Source: Nitrososphaerota archaeon (GTDB lineage Archaea; Thermoproteota; Nitrososphaeria; Nitrososphaerales; CADDZS01). Taken from it: DNA of 13,146 bases. The notes below the pieces were generated by a model. The model was not told the DNA's origin. It ran no database searches and saw only the letters and a program-made list of their open reading frames with translations. A program made the translations under genes and the position numbers. The stretch spans positions 1-13,146 of the forward strand of contig JAPCJU010000015.1 in assembly GCA_027886795.1 (NCBI GenBank), written 5' to 3'. Shown piece after piece: positions 7,206 through 13,146 of the stretch; the stretch's first letter is position 1; every line of letters begins with the position of its first letter.

Positions 7206-8234
7206 ATGCTCCGAGTAAGCAAATTGTCAAAACTAAAACTCAGCTTAGCTAGCCCAGCTTACGACAGGAACTCCGCTCTCCTGTCAGGAGAGGTTCAACC
7301 CGAAGGAATCGAGCTGACCTATCTTACAATTGCTCCTCAAGAAGCACATTCTCGAATGCTCAAAAATCAAGAGTTCGACGTATCCGACATGTCTCTTTCA
7401 TTTTACATGATCGCAAAATTGACCGGAAAAGCACCCTTTACTGCGATACCTGTTTTCCCTATGCGCAAATTCTTCCACACAGATCTTGTTGTGAACCGCG
7501 AGTCTGGAATCAAGAAACCTTCCGACATGAAAGGAAAGAAGATAGGAGTCCCGGAGTACGCAATGACACTTGCTCTTTGGCTCAGGGGAATCTTTCTACA
7601 TGAGTTCGGAATTTCGCCGTCAGAAATGGAGTGGTTTATCGAGAGGACTCCCGGAAACAGGGTGTCAGATTCCATAGGATTCTCCCCGCCTTCAAACATC
7701 TCTTTTCATCAGATACCGGCAGAATCTGATCTGATGACTATGTTGGAGTCCGGAGAGATTGACGCAGCCTTTCCGCAATTCAAGTTCTGGAAAACTTTCA
7801 GAGATAGATCGAAGATGGGAGATATCAGAGAGAGCGGAAAAGTGGTCCGCCTTTTCCCAAATCAAAAGGAAGAGTCGATCAGGTACTTCAAGAAGACTGG
7901 CTTCTTTCCAATCAATCACACGGTTGTTGTTAGGAATGAGATACTGCAAAAACATCCTTGGGTTGCAGTGAATCTTTTCGAAGCATATCAGATGTCCAAA
8001 GAAAAAAGCTACCAAGAGATGGAAGCGAGAATGAGGGAGCCGACCAACTACATCTGGCTGGATGATTTGAGGCGTGAAGTGAGAGAAATTTTCGGTGAAG
8101 ATCCATATCCATATGGAATCCGCAAGAATGAACAGATTATTGATGCGGTAACGAATTATTCTTATGAGCAGGGATTGAGCCCAAGGAAAGCTACGCCTGA
8201 AGATTTGTTCTTCCCTACGACGCTTGGGTTGTAA
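7206..8234 (+). CDS. 4,5-dihydroxyphthalate decarboxylase-like protein (periplasmic-binding-protein-like fold)
   Basis: This 342-aa protein has the hallmarks of the 4,5-dihydroxyphthalate decarboxylase family. It has LKLSLASPAYDRNSALLSGEV with YDR at 19-21, QPEGIELTYLTI (31-42), RMLKNQEFDVSDMSLS (50-65), FTAIPVFPMRKFFH (78-91), DMKGKKIGVPEYAMTLALWLRG (107-128) and a C-terminal region ending PEDLFFPTTLGL. The family shares the type 2 periplasmic-binding fold and includes the phthalate-pathway decarboxylase and related solute-binding proteins. There is no signal peptide or lipobox and no ABC permease or ATPase next to it, which favours a cytosolic enzyme over a transporter subunit. The start could be the ATG used here or the in-frame TTG at 7224, which gives MSKLKLSLASPAYDR and matches the family N-terminus closely. 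It lies 42 bp before an alpha/beta hydrolase on the same strand, fitting consecutive steps in ring breakdown (inference). Confidence 0.82.
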   Translation: MLRVSKLSKLKLSLASPAYDRNSALLSGEVQPEGIELTYLTIAPQEAHSRMLKNQEFDVSDMSLSFYMIAKLTGKAPFTAIPVFPMRKFFHTDLVVNRESGIKKPSDMKGKKIGVPEYAMTLALWLRGIFLHEFGISPSEMEWFIERTPGNRVSDSIGFSPPSNISFHQIPAESDLMTMLESGEIDAAFPQFKFWKTFRDRSKMGDIRESGKVVRLFPNQKEESIRYFKKTGFFPINHTVVVRNEILQKHPWVAVNLFEAYQMSKEKSYQEMEARMREPTNYIWLDDLRREVREIFGEDPYPYGIRKNEQIIDAVTNYSYEQGLSPRKATPEDLFFPTTLGL

Positions 8235-8276
8235 CGTTGATGACAAATTCTCTGATGTAGTTGGTGGATCTAGAAA

Positions 8277-9569
8277 TTGCAAGCCAAAAGAACCGAGCGT
8301 TGGTTTTCCCAGAAATGGATCTTCGACAGCGCGTTGAGATCTATCGGAGTAGAGCCTTTTACAGGTGGGTCACTGACCAGGGGGTATGAGGCAATCGGTA
8401 TTGACGTACTAGAAGAATCACACGAGCTAACGGCGAGGGTGAAAAAATTCTCTGATATTACCCGGGAATGTAAAAGACTGGCATCGAAAAGAGAGAATCA
8501 TGCCCAAGAAGCCGAGGCCGAAGGTTACCAGGTGACAGCAAGAGACAACTACTTTGTCGCCTCAGTGATGTACGGTTGCGCCAGATGGCCGATCTGGGAT
8601 GACGAAAATCCGCAGCTAATCGAGCTTACGAACAAAGCGACCAAGTGTTTCGTGAAATATGCTTCGCTCTCGGATCACTATATCGAACGAATAGAACTTC
8701 CATTTGAAGGAAAGAAGCTCTATGCTTACCTGCATCTGCCGCCTGAAAGAGTACTTCCTCTGAATTCAGATGGAATCTCTGCAAGCGGGAAGGAGCTCGC
8801 ATACCCTTGTGTGGTCGTAATACCGGGCATGGATACTTTCAAGGAGGAACTAGTAAGGCTGTACAGTGACAAGTTTCTCCAGCGAGGTTTCGCAGTACTT
8901 GTAGTAGATGGGCCCGGTCAGGGCGAGAGTCTAGCAATGGGGCTTAAACTGACAACAAATAATTTTGATCGAGCCGGCAAAGCGGTCATGGACCATCTGT
9001 TCAATCATCGGGTTTTGAGCAAAACTCAGGCGACGATAGACAGACAGCATGTAGGGATATTTGCGGCCAGTTTCGGGACCTATTGGGGACCAAGAATTAT
9101 GGCGTACGACTCGAGATATGTCGCCGGGACTTTCTCAAACATTTGTCATGAGCCACATATGAAGACAATCTTCAATGGTACTTTGCCATCCTTCAAAGCT
9201 AGACATATGTGGATGGCTGGAGTTTACGATGAAGACGAATTTGATAGCAAATACTGTGCTGGGTTGACTCTCGACGGTGTGGGCGAAAAGATAACTAAGC
9301 AACCAATCTTTATTGCTGCGGGTTCCGACGATCCACTGAGCCCCATAGAATACACTTACGATTTTTTCAAGACGATTGCTAGTCCAAAAAAGACATTGCT
9401 CGTTTACGAGGGTGAAGAACACCGGATTTCGGATCCATTTCTTCCAGGGCGCATTGGTGATTTCATGGAAAGTGCAATGAAAAATGTAGGGACAAAATAC
9501 GGCTCTTATTTTCTAGAAAAGGGATCCAGCTGGAGATCCATGGCGCCTCTAGTCATTCCTTCAGCTTGA
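8277..9569 (+). CDS. Alpha/beta hydrolase, 2,6-dihydroxypseudooxynicotine hydrolase-like
   Basis: This 430-aa protein has an N-terminal helical domain (about 1-130) before an alpha/beta-hydrolase core, the arrangement of the DHPON hydrolase/FrsA-like group. The core has YLHLPPERV, PCVVVIPGMDTFKEE (177-191, oxyanion region), FAVLVVDGPGQGES (205-218) and the nucleophile elbow VGIFAASFGTYWG (259-271, Ser265; AxSxG in place of GxSxG). The catalytic acid is in IAAGSDDPLSP (Asp351 or Asp352) and the His in YEGEEHRISD (His382). Relatives cleave C-C bonds of diketone-type intermediates in nicotine breakdown, or esters. No signal peptide is seen, so it is cytosolic. The start is TTG with an in-frame TAG two codons before it, so no longer form is possible. 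It ends 11 bp from the convergent amidohydrolase gene. Fold and triad are certain; substrate is not. Confidence 0.87.
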   Translation: MQAKRTERWFSQKWIFDSALRSIGVEPFTGGSLTRGYEAIGIDVLEESHELTARVKKFSDITRECKRLASKRENHAQEAEAEGYQVTARDNYFVASVMYGCARWPIWDDENPQLIELTNKATKCFVKYASLSDHYIERIELPFEGKKLYAYLHLPPERVLPLNSDGISASGKELAYPCVVVIPGMDTFKEELVRLYSDKFLQRGFAVLVVDGPGQGESLAMGLKLTTNNFDRAGKAVMDHLFNHRVLSKTQATIDRQHVGIFAASFGTYWGPRIMAYDSRYVAGTFSNICHEPHMKTIFNGTLPSFKARHMWMAGVYDEDEFDSKYCAGLTLDGVGEKITKQPIFIAAGSDDPLSPIEYTYDFFKTIASPKKTLLVYEGEEHRISDPFLPGRIGDFMESAMKNVGTKYGSYFLEKGSSWRSMAPLVIPSA

Positions 9570-9580
9570 AGAGATCCTAC

Positions 9581-10231
9581 TCACGATTCTAACATTGGAA
9601 CAGACGCCCTAAGATCCTTCAAAATTCCTTTAGATGTATCAACTCTACCGAAATATTTCGCTATTGTCTTCAGGCTTGCTTCGTGCAACTCAGGTTCTGG
9701 AGAGGCAACGCAATCAGAAGCAACTATGACATTGAAATCCATAACGAATGCATCTCGAACGCTTGTTTCGACGCAGGCATTTGTCGTCGTTCCTGCGAAT
9801 ATGACTGTCTTCACCCCGCTATTTTTCAGAAGCAGTGGAAGTTCGGTATTTACAAAAGCGCTGTATCTCGTCTTGGTAACAATAGGTTCGGAAGCGAGTG
9901 GTTTTAGCTCGTCGACTATTTGACTTCCCCAAGTTCCTGGCTCGATTAGTCTGAATCCGAGAGATCCGTCATGCTTAGCCGAAGGTCTGTTCTCCCACGT
10001 TTCTGAAGTAGTAAATTGAGAATTCTCACCTCTCACAAAAATTACCTTGACGCCTAGATCTCTGCACTCTTTTAGCATCAAGGCGATACTTGGAACGATA
10101 ATGCTCGCGTGATCAATATTGAACCCTCGTTTGTCAAGTCCACCTCCTTTGCTACAAAAGTCGTTCTGCATATCTACAACAATAAGGGCAACCTCACTAG
10201 TTTCGAGCAAAAGCGAATCGCCTAAGGGCAA
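9581..10231 (-). CDS. Cysteine hydrolase of the isochorismatase family, amidohydrolase type
   Basis: This 216-aa protein has the complete catalytic triad of the superfamily: Asp20 in ALIVVDMQNDFC, Lys120 in IVTKTRYSAF and Cys153 in FAGTTTNACVETSVRDA. SKGGGLDKRGF follows the first motif, as in N-carbamoylsarcosine amidase and RutB-type ureidoacrylate amidohydrolases. It probably hydrolyses an amide or ureido C-N bond, releasing ammonia or carbamate; nicotinamidase, maleamate amidase and biuret hydrolase are relatives, and motifs alone cannot choose among them. It is distinct from the Gly-type protein at 5723. The start used is TTG at 10231. A second in-frame TTG at 10210 (MLETSEVALIVVDMQ) is better spaced from the only TATA-like sequence, TTATTAA at 10243-10249, and may be the real one. 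Convergent with the alpha/beta hydrolase; 207 bp from the divergent transporter gene. Confidence 0.88.
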   Translation of the reverse strand: MPLGDSLLLETSEVALIVVDMQNDFCSKGGGLDKRGFNIDHASIIVPSIALMLKECRDLGVKVIFVRGENSQFTTSETWENRPSAKHDGSLGFRLIEPGTWGSQIVDELKPLASEPIVTKTRYSAFVNTELPLLLKNSGVKTVIFAGTTTNACVETSVRDAFVMDFNVIVASDCVASPEPELHEASLKTIAKYFGRVDTSKGILKDLRASVPMLES

Positions 10232-10386
10232 GTCAGCTCATCTTAATAACATTCCATGAATTGCGGATTTCGCATCAAGCTTGACGAGCTTCAGAATGCT
10301 TCTTCCTTGTCCCAGCTGATGCATCACAGTTCATTCAATTCCAAAGGGCAGTACGTGTAAATAATTGAGAGTGTCGCGGTGTCACG

Positions 10387-10406
10387 ATTGATATTTGGTT
10401 ATCAAT
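10387..10406. promoter_or_regulatory. Inverted repeat, likely operator of the MFS exporter
   Basis: ATTGATA - 6 nt - TATCAAT is a perfect 7+6+7 inverted repeat ending 32 nt before the MFS start codon, where the TATA box and BRE are expected for a leaderless or short-leader transcript. The size and symmetry fit a dimeric winged-helix repressor (MarR, PadR or TetR style). An alternative TATA-like GTAAATAATT lies further up at 10358-10367. The rest of 10232-10386 shows nothing else clear. Confidence 0.5.
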
Positions 10407-10438
10407 GAATTGAGGATCCGGAATCTGTAGTCGGTCCT

Positions 10439-11917
10439 ATGCTGCCAAGTTCCGTTAAGGCCTCCGGAGATTCATCATACAGCTGGATTGTCCTCGGAAT
10501 AACATCTGTCGCTTTCTTCATGAGTCCATTTGACGCGAGTGTAGTTAATGTGGCACTGCCATCGATTCAGGCCTCACTCAATATATCGCTAGCAGCAATC
10601 ATCTGGATCCCAGCTGTCTATCTACTTGTGATTGCGTCGACCGAGACGACGGTAGGACGTTTAGGAGATATAAGGGGAAAAAAGAGTCTATACATAATTT
10701 CACTCGCAGTATTCGTCGCTGGATCGCTTTTTGCCGGGCTTTCGGTTAATGCATTGCAGCTGATAATTGCTCGGATCGTTCAGGGCCTCGGCGCAGCGGG
10801 AATGGATGCTATAGGATTTGCTATTCTTGCGGGAGCGTTCAGATCGCGAAACAGGGGAAGAGCATTCGGGATAAACCAGATGACAATTTACATTGGTCTG
10901 ACATGCGGACCCGTAATCGGAGGGATTCTCGTTCAGAATTTCGGTTGGAGATCGATATTCTACGTTAATGTTCCCATAGGGCTTGCAGCGGCAGTATTAA
11001 CTCTCATCTTTATCAGGAAGGATTCCCCCGCTAGCCCCACAGGGCAAAGATTCGATTTCATCGGGGCGTTCACACTAACCGCCTTTCTAACTTTACTCCT
11101 TCTCATTCTGAATGATGCAGGATTCAAATTATCCTCTGCACAAAGTGATCTACTCTACGTTGCGTGTATCGCTTCCATAGCTTCTTTCATTTACATTGAA
11201 GTACGAATCGCAGCTTCACCACTTTTGGATCTTCACCTCTTCACGCAAAACAGATTGTTTGCTGGAGGAGCCACAACTTCCATGATGAACTATTTGACCG
11301 TGTACAGTACGTTCTTTGTTCTTTCGTTGTATCTCCAAACGATCCTCGGATTTTCGCCAGTGAATACTGGACTTGTATTGCTCGCTCAGCCCATTCTAAT
11401 GGTTGTGTCATCCCCAATCGCCGGAATGCTCTCAGAGCGAATCTCTGCTAGGTTTCTCAGCTCCCTTGGAATGGCTATCAAGTCGGTTGCATTTTTTATT
11501 CTAACGTTTTTGGGAGTAAAATCTCCAATCGAAGGTGTTCTTGTTCCCCTTGTCATGATTGGAATCGGACACGGTTTCTTTTCCTCTCCGAATCTCAATT
11601 CAGTGATGAGTTCCGTGGGACCGGGGAAGTTTGGGATCGCATCAGGAACGATGGGAACAATACGACAGGCCGCTCAATCAATTGGAATATCCATCATGGG
11701 AGGAATCATCGCGAGTAACATGCCGTCGGGTTCAATCCTCCAGTACGGATCTAATTCGGCGGTGTCCGGAGTTGTTGCTCTTGATTTCGTCACCGGGATG
11801 AGGATTGCATTTTTTGTCGCTTGTGGATTCTCCGTTGTCGGAGTATTCACTTCACTCTTGCGCGGAAAGAAATCTGATCTTGTCGAAACGAAGGATCAGG
11901 GAAACAGAGATTCGTAG
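10439..11917 (+). CDS. MFS transporter, DHA2 family (EmrB/QacA type, 14 transmembrane segments)
   Basis: This 492-aa integral membrane protein has about 14 hydrophobic helices, from SWIVLGITSVAFFMS (about 15-29) to RIAFFVACGFSVVGVFTSLL near the C-terminus, and a short charged cytosolic tail. Family signatures are visible: the membrane-embedded acidic residue in PFDASVVNVALPSIQ (helix 1), motif A GRLGDIRGKKSLY (loop 2-3), IARIVQGLGAAGM (helix 4) and the antiporter motif GPVIGGILVQNFGWRSIFYVNVPIG (helices 5-6). DHA2 proteins expel drugs, dyes or organic acids in exchange for protons. Its place beside catabolic genes suggests export of a toxic substrate or intermediate, although import cannot be ruled out from the sequence. 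The start is ATG; no close Shine-Dalgarno is present. An operator-like inverted repeat lies just upstream and a T-run follows the stop. Confidence 0.93.
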   Translation: MLPSSVKASGDSSYSWIVLGITSVAFFMSPFDASVVNVALPSIQASLNISLAAIIWIPAVYLLVIASTETTVGRLGDIRGKKSLYIISLAVFVAGSLFAGLSVNALQLIIARIVQGLGAAGMDAIGFAILAGAFRSRNRGRAFGINQMTIYIGLTCGPVIGGILVQNFGWRSIFYVNVPIGLAAAVLTLIFIRKDSPASPTGQRFDFIGAFTLTAFLTLLLLILNDAGFKLSSAQSDLLYVACIASIASFIYIEVRIAASPLLDLHLFTQNRLFAGGATTSMMNYLTVYSTFFVLSLYLQTILGFSPVNTGLVLLAQPILMVVSSPIAGMLSERISARFLSSLGMAIKSVAFFILTFLGVKSPIEGVLVPLVMIGIGHGFFSSPNLNSVMSSVGPGKFGIASGTMGTIRQAAQSIGISIMGGIIASNMPSGSILQYGSNSAVSGVVALDFVTGMRIAFFVACGFSVVGVFTSLLRGKKSDLVETKDQGNRDS

Positions 11918-11924
11918 TTTTTTT
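11918..11924 (+). terminator. Oligo-T transcription terminator after the MFS gene
   Basis: Seven consecutive T follow the TAG stop directly, within a 21-bp gap between convergent genes. Archaeal RNA polymerase commonly ends at such T-runs without a hairpin, and none is seen here. Confidence 0.5.
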
Positions 11925-11938
11925 GCATTCTGCACTTT

Positions 11939-12670
11939 CTATTGTATCATGAAGATTTTTCCCAAGCCGGGAATCGGATCATGGATTCCAAGTTTTCTGA
12001 TACACGCCCACATCAATGCTTGGTTTCCGGTGATGATGGGCTTACCCAAATCTCTTTCAAGCGGCTCAATGATCTCGAGCGTTCGCAGGTTAGCATTATT
12101 CATCACTATAGCATCAACATCATCTCGGTCGAGGCTTTTGATGAACTTGTACGAAGCTTCTGGGGGCTGGCTACATACCAGGTGATGATCTTTTATTCCG
12201 AGCGTCCCCTGATGCCTCACTTCAAACCCATTTGCTTCCAAGAAAGCCTTGATCCTCATCAGTGTTGACATTTCGCCAAGTGGAATGCCGGTCGAAACTC
12301 TCTTGATCGAGAGTTTTCTCAAAGCCTGAATAACCGCAGATGACTGTGTGATCGAAGGAACCCCCGTTGCCTTGTACATCCGCTCGTTAAGAGTCTGATC
12401 GAATCCGGGTCTTGGGTCAGATGATGCACTTCCATGCATCAACCCGACAACATCGACTCCCAAATTATAGGACGATCCTGCCAAGAGTCCGGCTGCTGCC
12501 TCAAGCTCTTTTCTTAGCCGAATATCGTCAGCTTCGTCCCCTTCCCCTCTGTAAGATATGCGGGTGAAATGCACCGATACTCCTTCCGGGGCCATCTTGT
12601 TGGCTTCGCCTTCAGTGACTGCATTGGTCGATGCAAGAATCAACCCTATTCTTCCTCTCCAGCCATACAT
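11939..12670 (-). CDS. Asp/Glu racemase/maleate isomerase superfamily protein lacking both catalytic Cys
   Basis: This 243-aa protein from the preferred start has the fold signatures of maleate isomerase/arylmalonate decarboxylase relatives: MYGWRGRIGLILASTNAVTE at the N-terminus (Asn16 kept), VDVVGLMHGSASSDPR (73-88), KRVSTGIPLGEM near 123-134 and VDAIVMNNANLRTLEIIEPLERDLGKPIITGNQALMWACIRKLG (185-228). Family members use two Cys, one in a C-T-S-G-S loop and one in C-T-N-L-R-T. Here the aligned residues are His79 and Asn191, so the standard two-thiol isomerase/racemase chemistry is not possible. Arylmalonate decarboxylase lacks the first Cys but keeps the second. The ATG at 12670 is chosen because GAGGT precedes it by 7 nt and the family starts at M-x-G-W-R. 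A longer form from ATG 12700 has a weak TATA-like box 31 nt upstream. It converges on the MFS gene with a 21-bp gap. Confidence 0.83.
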   Translation of the reverse strand: MYGWRGRIGLILASTNAVTEGEANKMAPEGVSVHFTRISYRGEGDEADDIRLRKELEAAAGLLAGSSYNLGVDVVGLMHGSASSDPRPGFDQTLNERMYKATGVPSITQSSAVIQALRKLSIKRVSTGIPLGEMSTLMRIKAFLEANGFEVRHQGTLGIKDHHLVCSQPPEASYKFIKSLDRDDVDAIVMNNANLRTLEIIEPLERDLGKPIITGNQALMWACIRKLGIHDPIPGLGKIFMIQ

Positions 12671-12677
12671 AGAAATT

Positions 12678-12682
12678 ACCTC
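12678..12682 (-). promoter_or_regulatory. Shine-Dalgarno site that decides the start of the racemase-like gene
   Basis: GAGGT on the minus strand lies 7 nt before the ATG at 12670. It is the only well-spaced Shine-Dalgarno I found in the window and supports this start over the ATG at 12700. Confidence 0.5.
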
Positions 12683-12734
12683 GGTATGGCTCCAATTCAT
12701 CTATTACAAAAGCGTAGAGAACCGATAAGAGAGT

Positions 12735-12751
12735 AGGCCGTACCACGGCCT
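12735..12751 (-). terminator. Hairpin directly after the SDR stop codon
   Basis: AGGCCGT - 3 nt - ACGGCCT is a perfect 7-bp stem starting just after the TAA of the minus-strand SDR gene, followed on that strand by a pyrimidine-rich ACTCTCTTAT. It may end the SDR transcript or stabilise its 3' end before the racemase-like gene. Confidence 0.4.
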
Positions 12752-13146
12752 TTACGACGTACTCTTGATCGATGAGATGTAGTCTGAAATAGCCTGCGGC
12801 ATATTATAGCGCGGTGTATATCCTAGTTCCGCTTTGCTCCTCGCGAGACTAATCGGTTCCACAACCTTCACTGCCGGGCCTCCGGATGATTCTTCGATAG
12901 ATATTTTTGAATTTGGAGCAAGCCTGCTTACAATAGAAGCTATTTCTTCAGGTTTGTAGATCTTGCCCATCGAAATATTGTAAATTCTGCTCACTGGACT
13001 CCTTGCCTCAAGTGCGAGAACGGTACCTCGCGCTGCATCCTTTGAGTACACATTTTCAATAACTCGCGAACCTACGGTAGCTGGTTCTCCACTCAATGTT
13101 TTCTCAATCAATTGTTTGATCATTGTTGTCGGGCCGCCTCCACCAG
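12752..13146 (-). CDS. Extended SDR, NAD-dependent epimerase/dehydratase, N-terminus cut by window edge
   Basis: The frame stays open through the right edge (GGGGPTT before M at 13123), so this is the C-terminal ~130 aa of a protein usually 300-330 aa. Signatures of extended short-chain dehydrogenases are PTTMIKQLIEKTLSGEP, VIENVYSKDAARGTVLALEA (the 'yvDDva' substrate-binding strand), SRIYNISMGKIYKPEEIASIVSRL and SLARSKAELGYTPRYNMPQAISDYI. The Rossmann NAD-binding GxxGxxG and the catalytic YxxxK lie outside the window. Such proteins act on nucleotide sugars or on other hydroxyl/ketone substrates (UDP-glucose epimerase type or relatives), so substrate cannot be called. The short gap to the racemase-like gene and the hairpin after the stop suggest separate transcripts. 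Confidence 0.85.
   Translation of the reverse strand, partial: GGGGPTTMIKQLIEKTLSGEPATVGSRVIENVYSKDAARGTVLALEARSPVSRIYNISMGKIYKPEEIASIVSRLAPNSKISIEESSGGPAVKVVEPISLARSKAELGYTPRYNMPQAISDYISSIKSTS

Noticed and set aside
7206..8234. Reading this protein as an ABC-transporter substrate-binding lipoprotein
   Set aside because: No signal peptide or lipobox cysteine is present and no permease or ATPase gene lies nearby; the YDR...GVPEY pattern fits the decarboxylase-like family better.
7692..8282. A 196-codon minus-strand open frame opposite the decarboxylase-like gene
   Set aside because: It is long by chance; the plus-strand frame carries clear family motifs and the antisense translation has none.
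1..13146. Mobile element or phage island
   Set aside because: No transposase, integrase, tRNA, direct-repeat ends or phage genes are visible; alternating gene strands alone are not evidence of transfer.

Overview
The window looks like accessory catabolic DNA from an archaeon. Four genes carry an AT-rich, TATA-like box about 31-33 nt before the start codon and no Shine-Dalgarno sequence, which is the geometry of leaderless archaeal transcripts. A clear TTTATAAA box precedes the gene at 2239. TTG starts are common, and a T-run follows one stop codon. A Thermoplasmata- or Nitrososphaeria-like lineage is possible, but the sequence alone does not settle it. I see no rRNA, tRNA, CRISPR array, insertion sequence or transposase.

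Layout. Positions 1-2239 (minus strand) hold a divergent phosphosulfolactate synthase (ComA)-family gene followed by a thiamine-diphosphate (ThDP) enzyme that runs off the left edge; they are probably co-transcribed. Positions 2451-6322 (plus) hold a fumarate-reductase/tricarballylate-dehydrogenase-like flavoprotein, a second and very different ThDP enzyme, and an isochorismatase-fold hydrolase with Gly in place of the nucleophilic Cys. Positions 6333-7007 (minus) hold a COMT-like O-methyltransferase. Positions 7206-9569 (plus) hold a 4,5-dihydroxyphthalate-decarboxylase-like protein with a periplasmic-binding-protein-like fold and no signal peptide, then an alpha/beta hydrolase of the 2,6-dihydroxypseudooxynicotine hydrolase type. 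Positions 9581-10231 (minus) hold a second, canonical Asp-Lys-Cys cysteine hydrolase. Positions 10439-11917 (plus) hold a 14-helix DHA2-type MFS exporter with a 7+6+7 inverted repeat just upstream. Positions 11939-12670 (minus) hold an Asp/Glu racemase/maleate isomerase superfamily member that has lost both catalytic cysteines. Positions 12752-13146 (minus) hold the C-terminal part of an extended SDR (NAD-dependent epimerase/dehydratase).

How the genes may work together. Decarboxylase-like, C-C hydrolase, amidase/isochorismatase-type hydrolase, ThDP lyase/decarboxylase, flavin dehydrogenase, O-methyltransferase and MFS pump together suggest breakdown or modification of a ring compound or an unusual organic acid. 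That reading comes from family membership and clustering only; no single known pathway matches the whole set. Several members keep the family fold but differ at catalytic positions (the ComA-like protein, the first isochorismatase-like protein, the racemase-like protein, the plus-strand ThDP enzyme and the O-methyltransferase). This makes the cluster a candidate for an undescribed pathway. No intergenic stretch exceeds about 215 bp, and no transcription regulator gene is present in the window.
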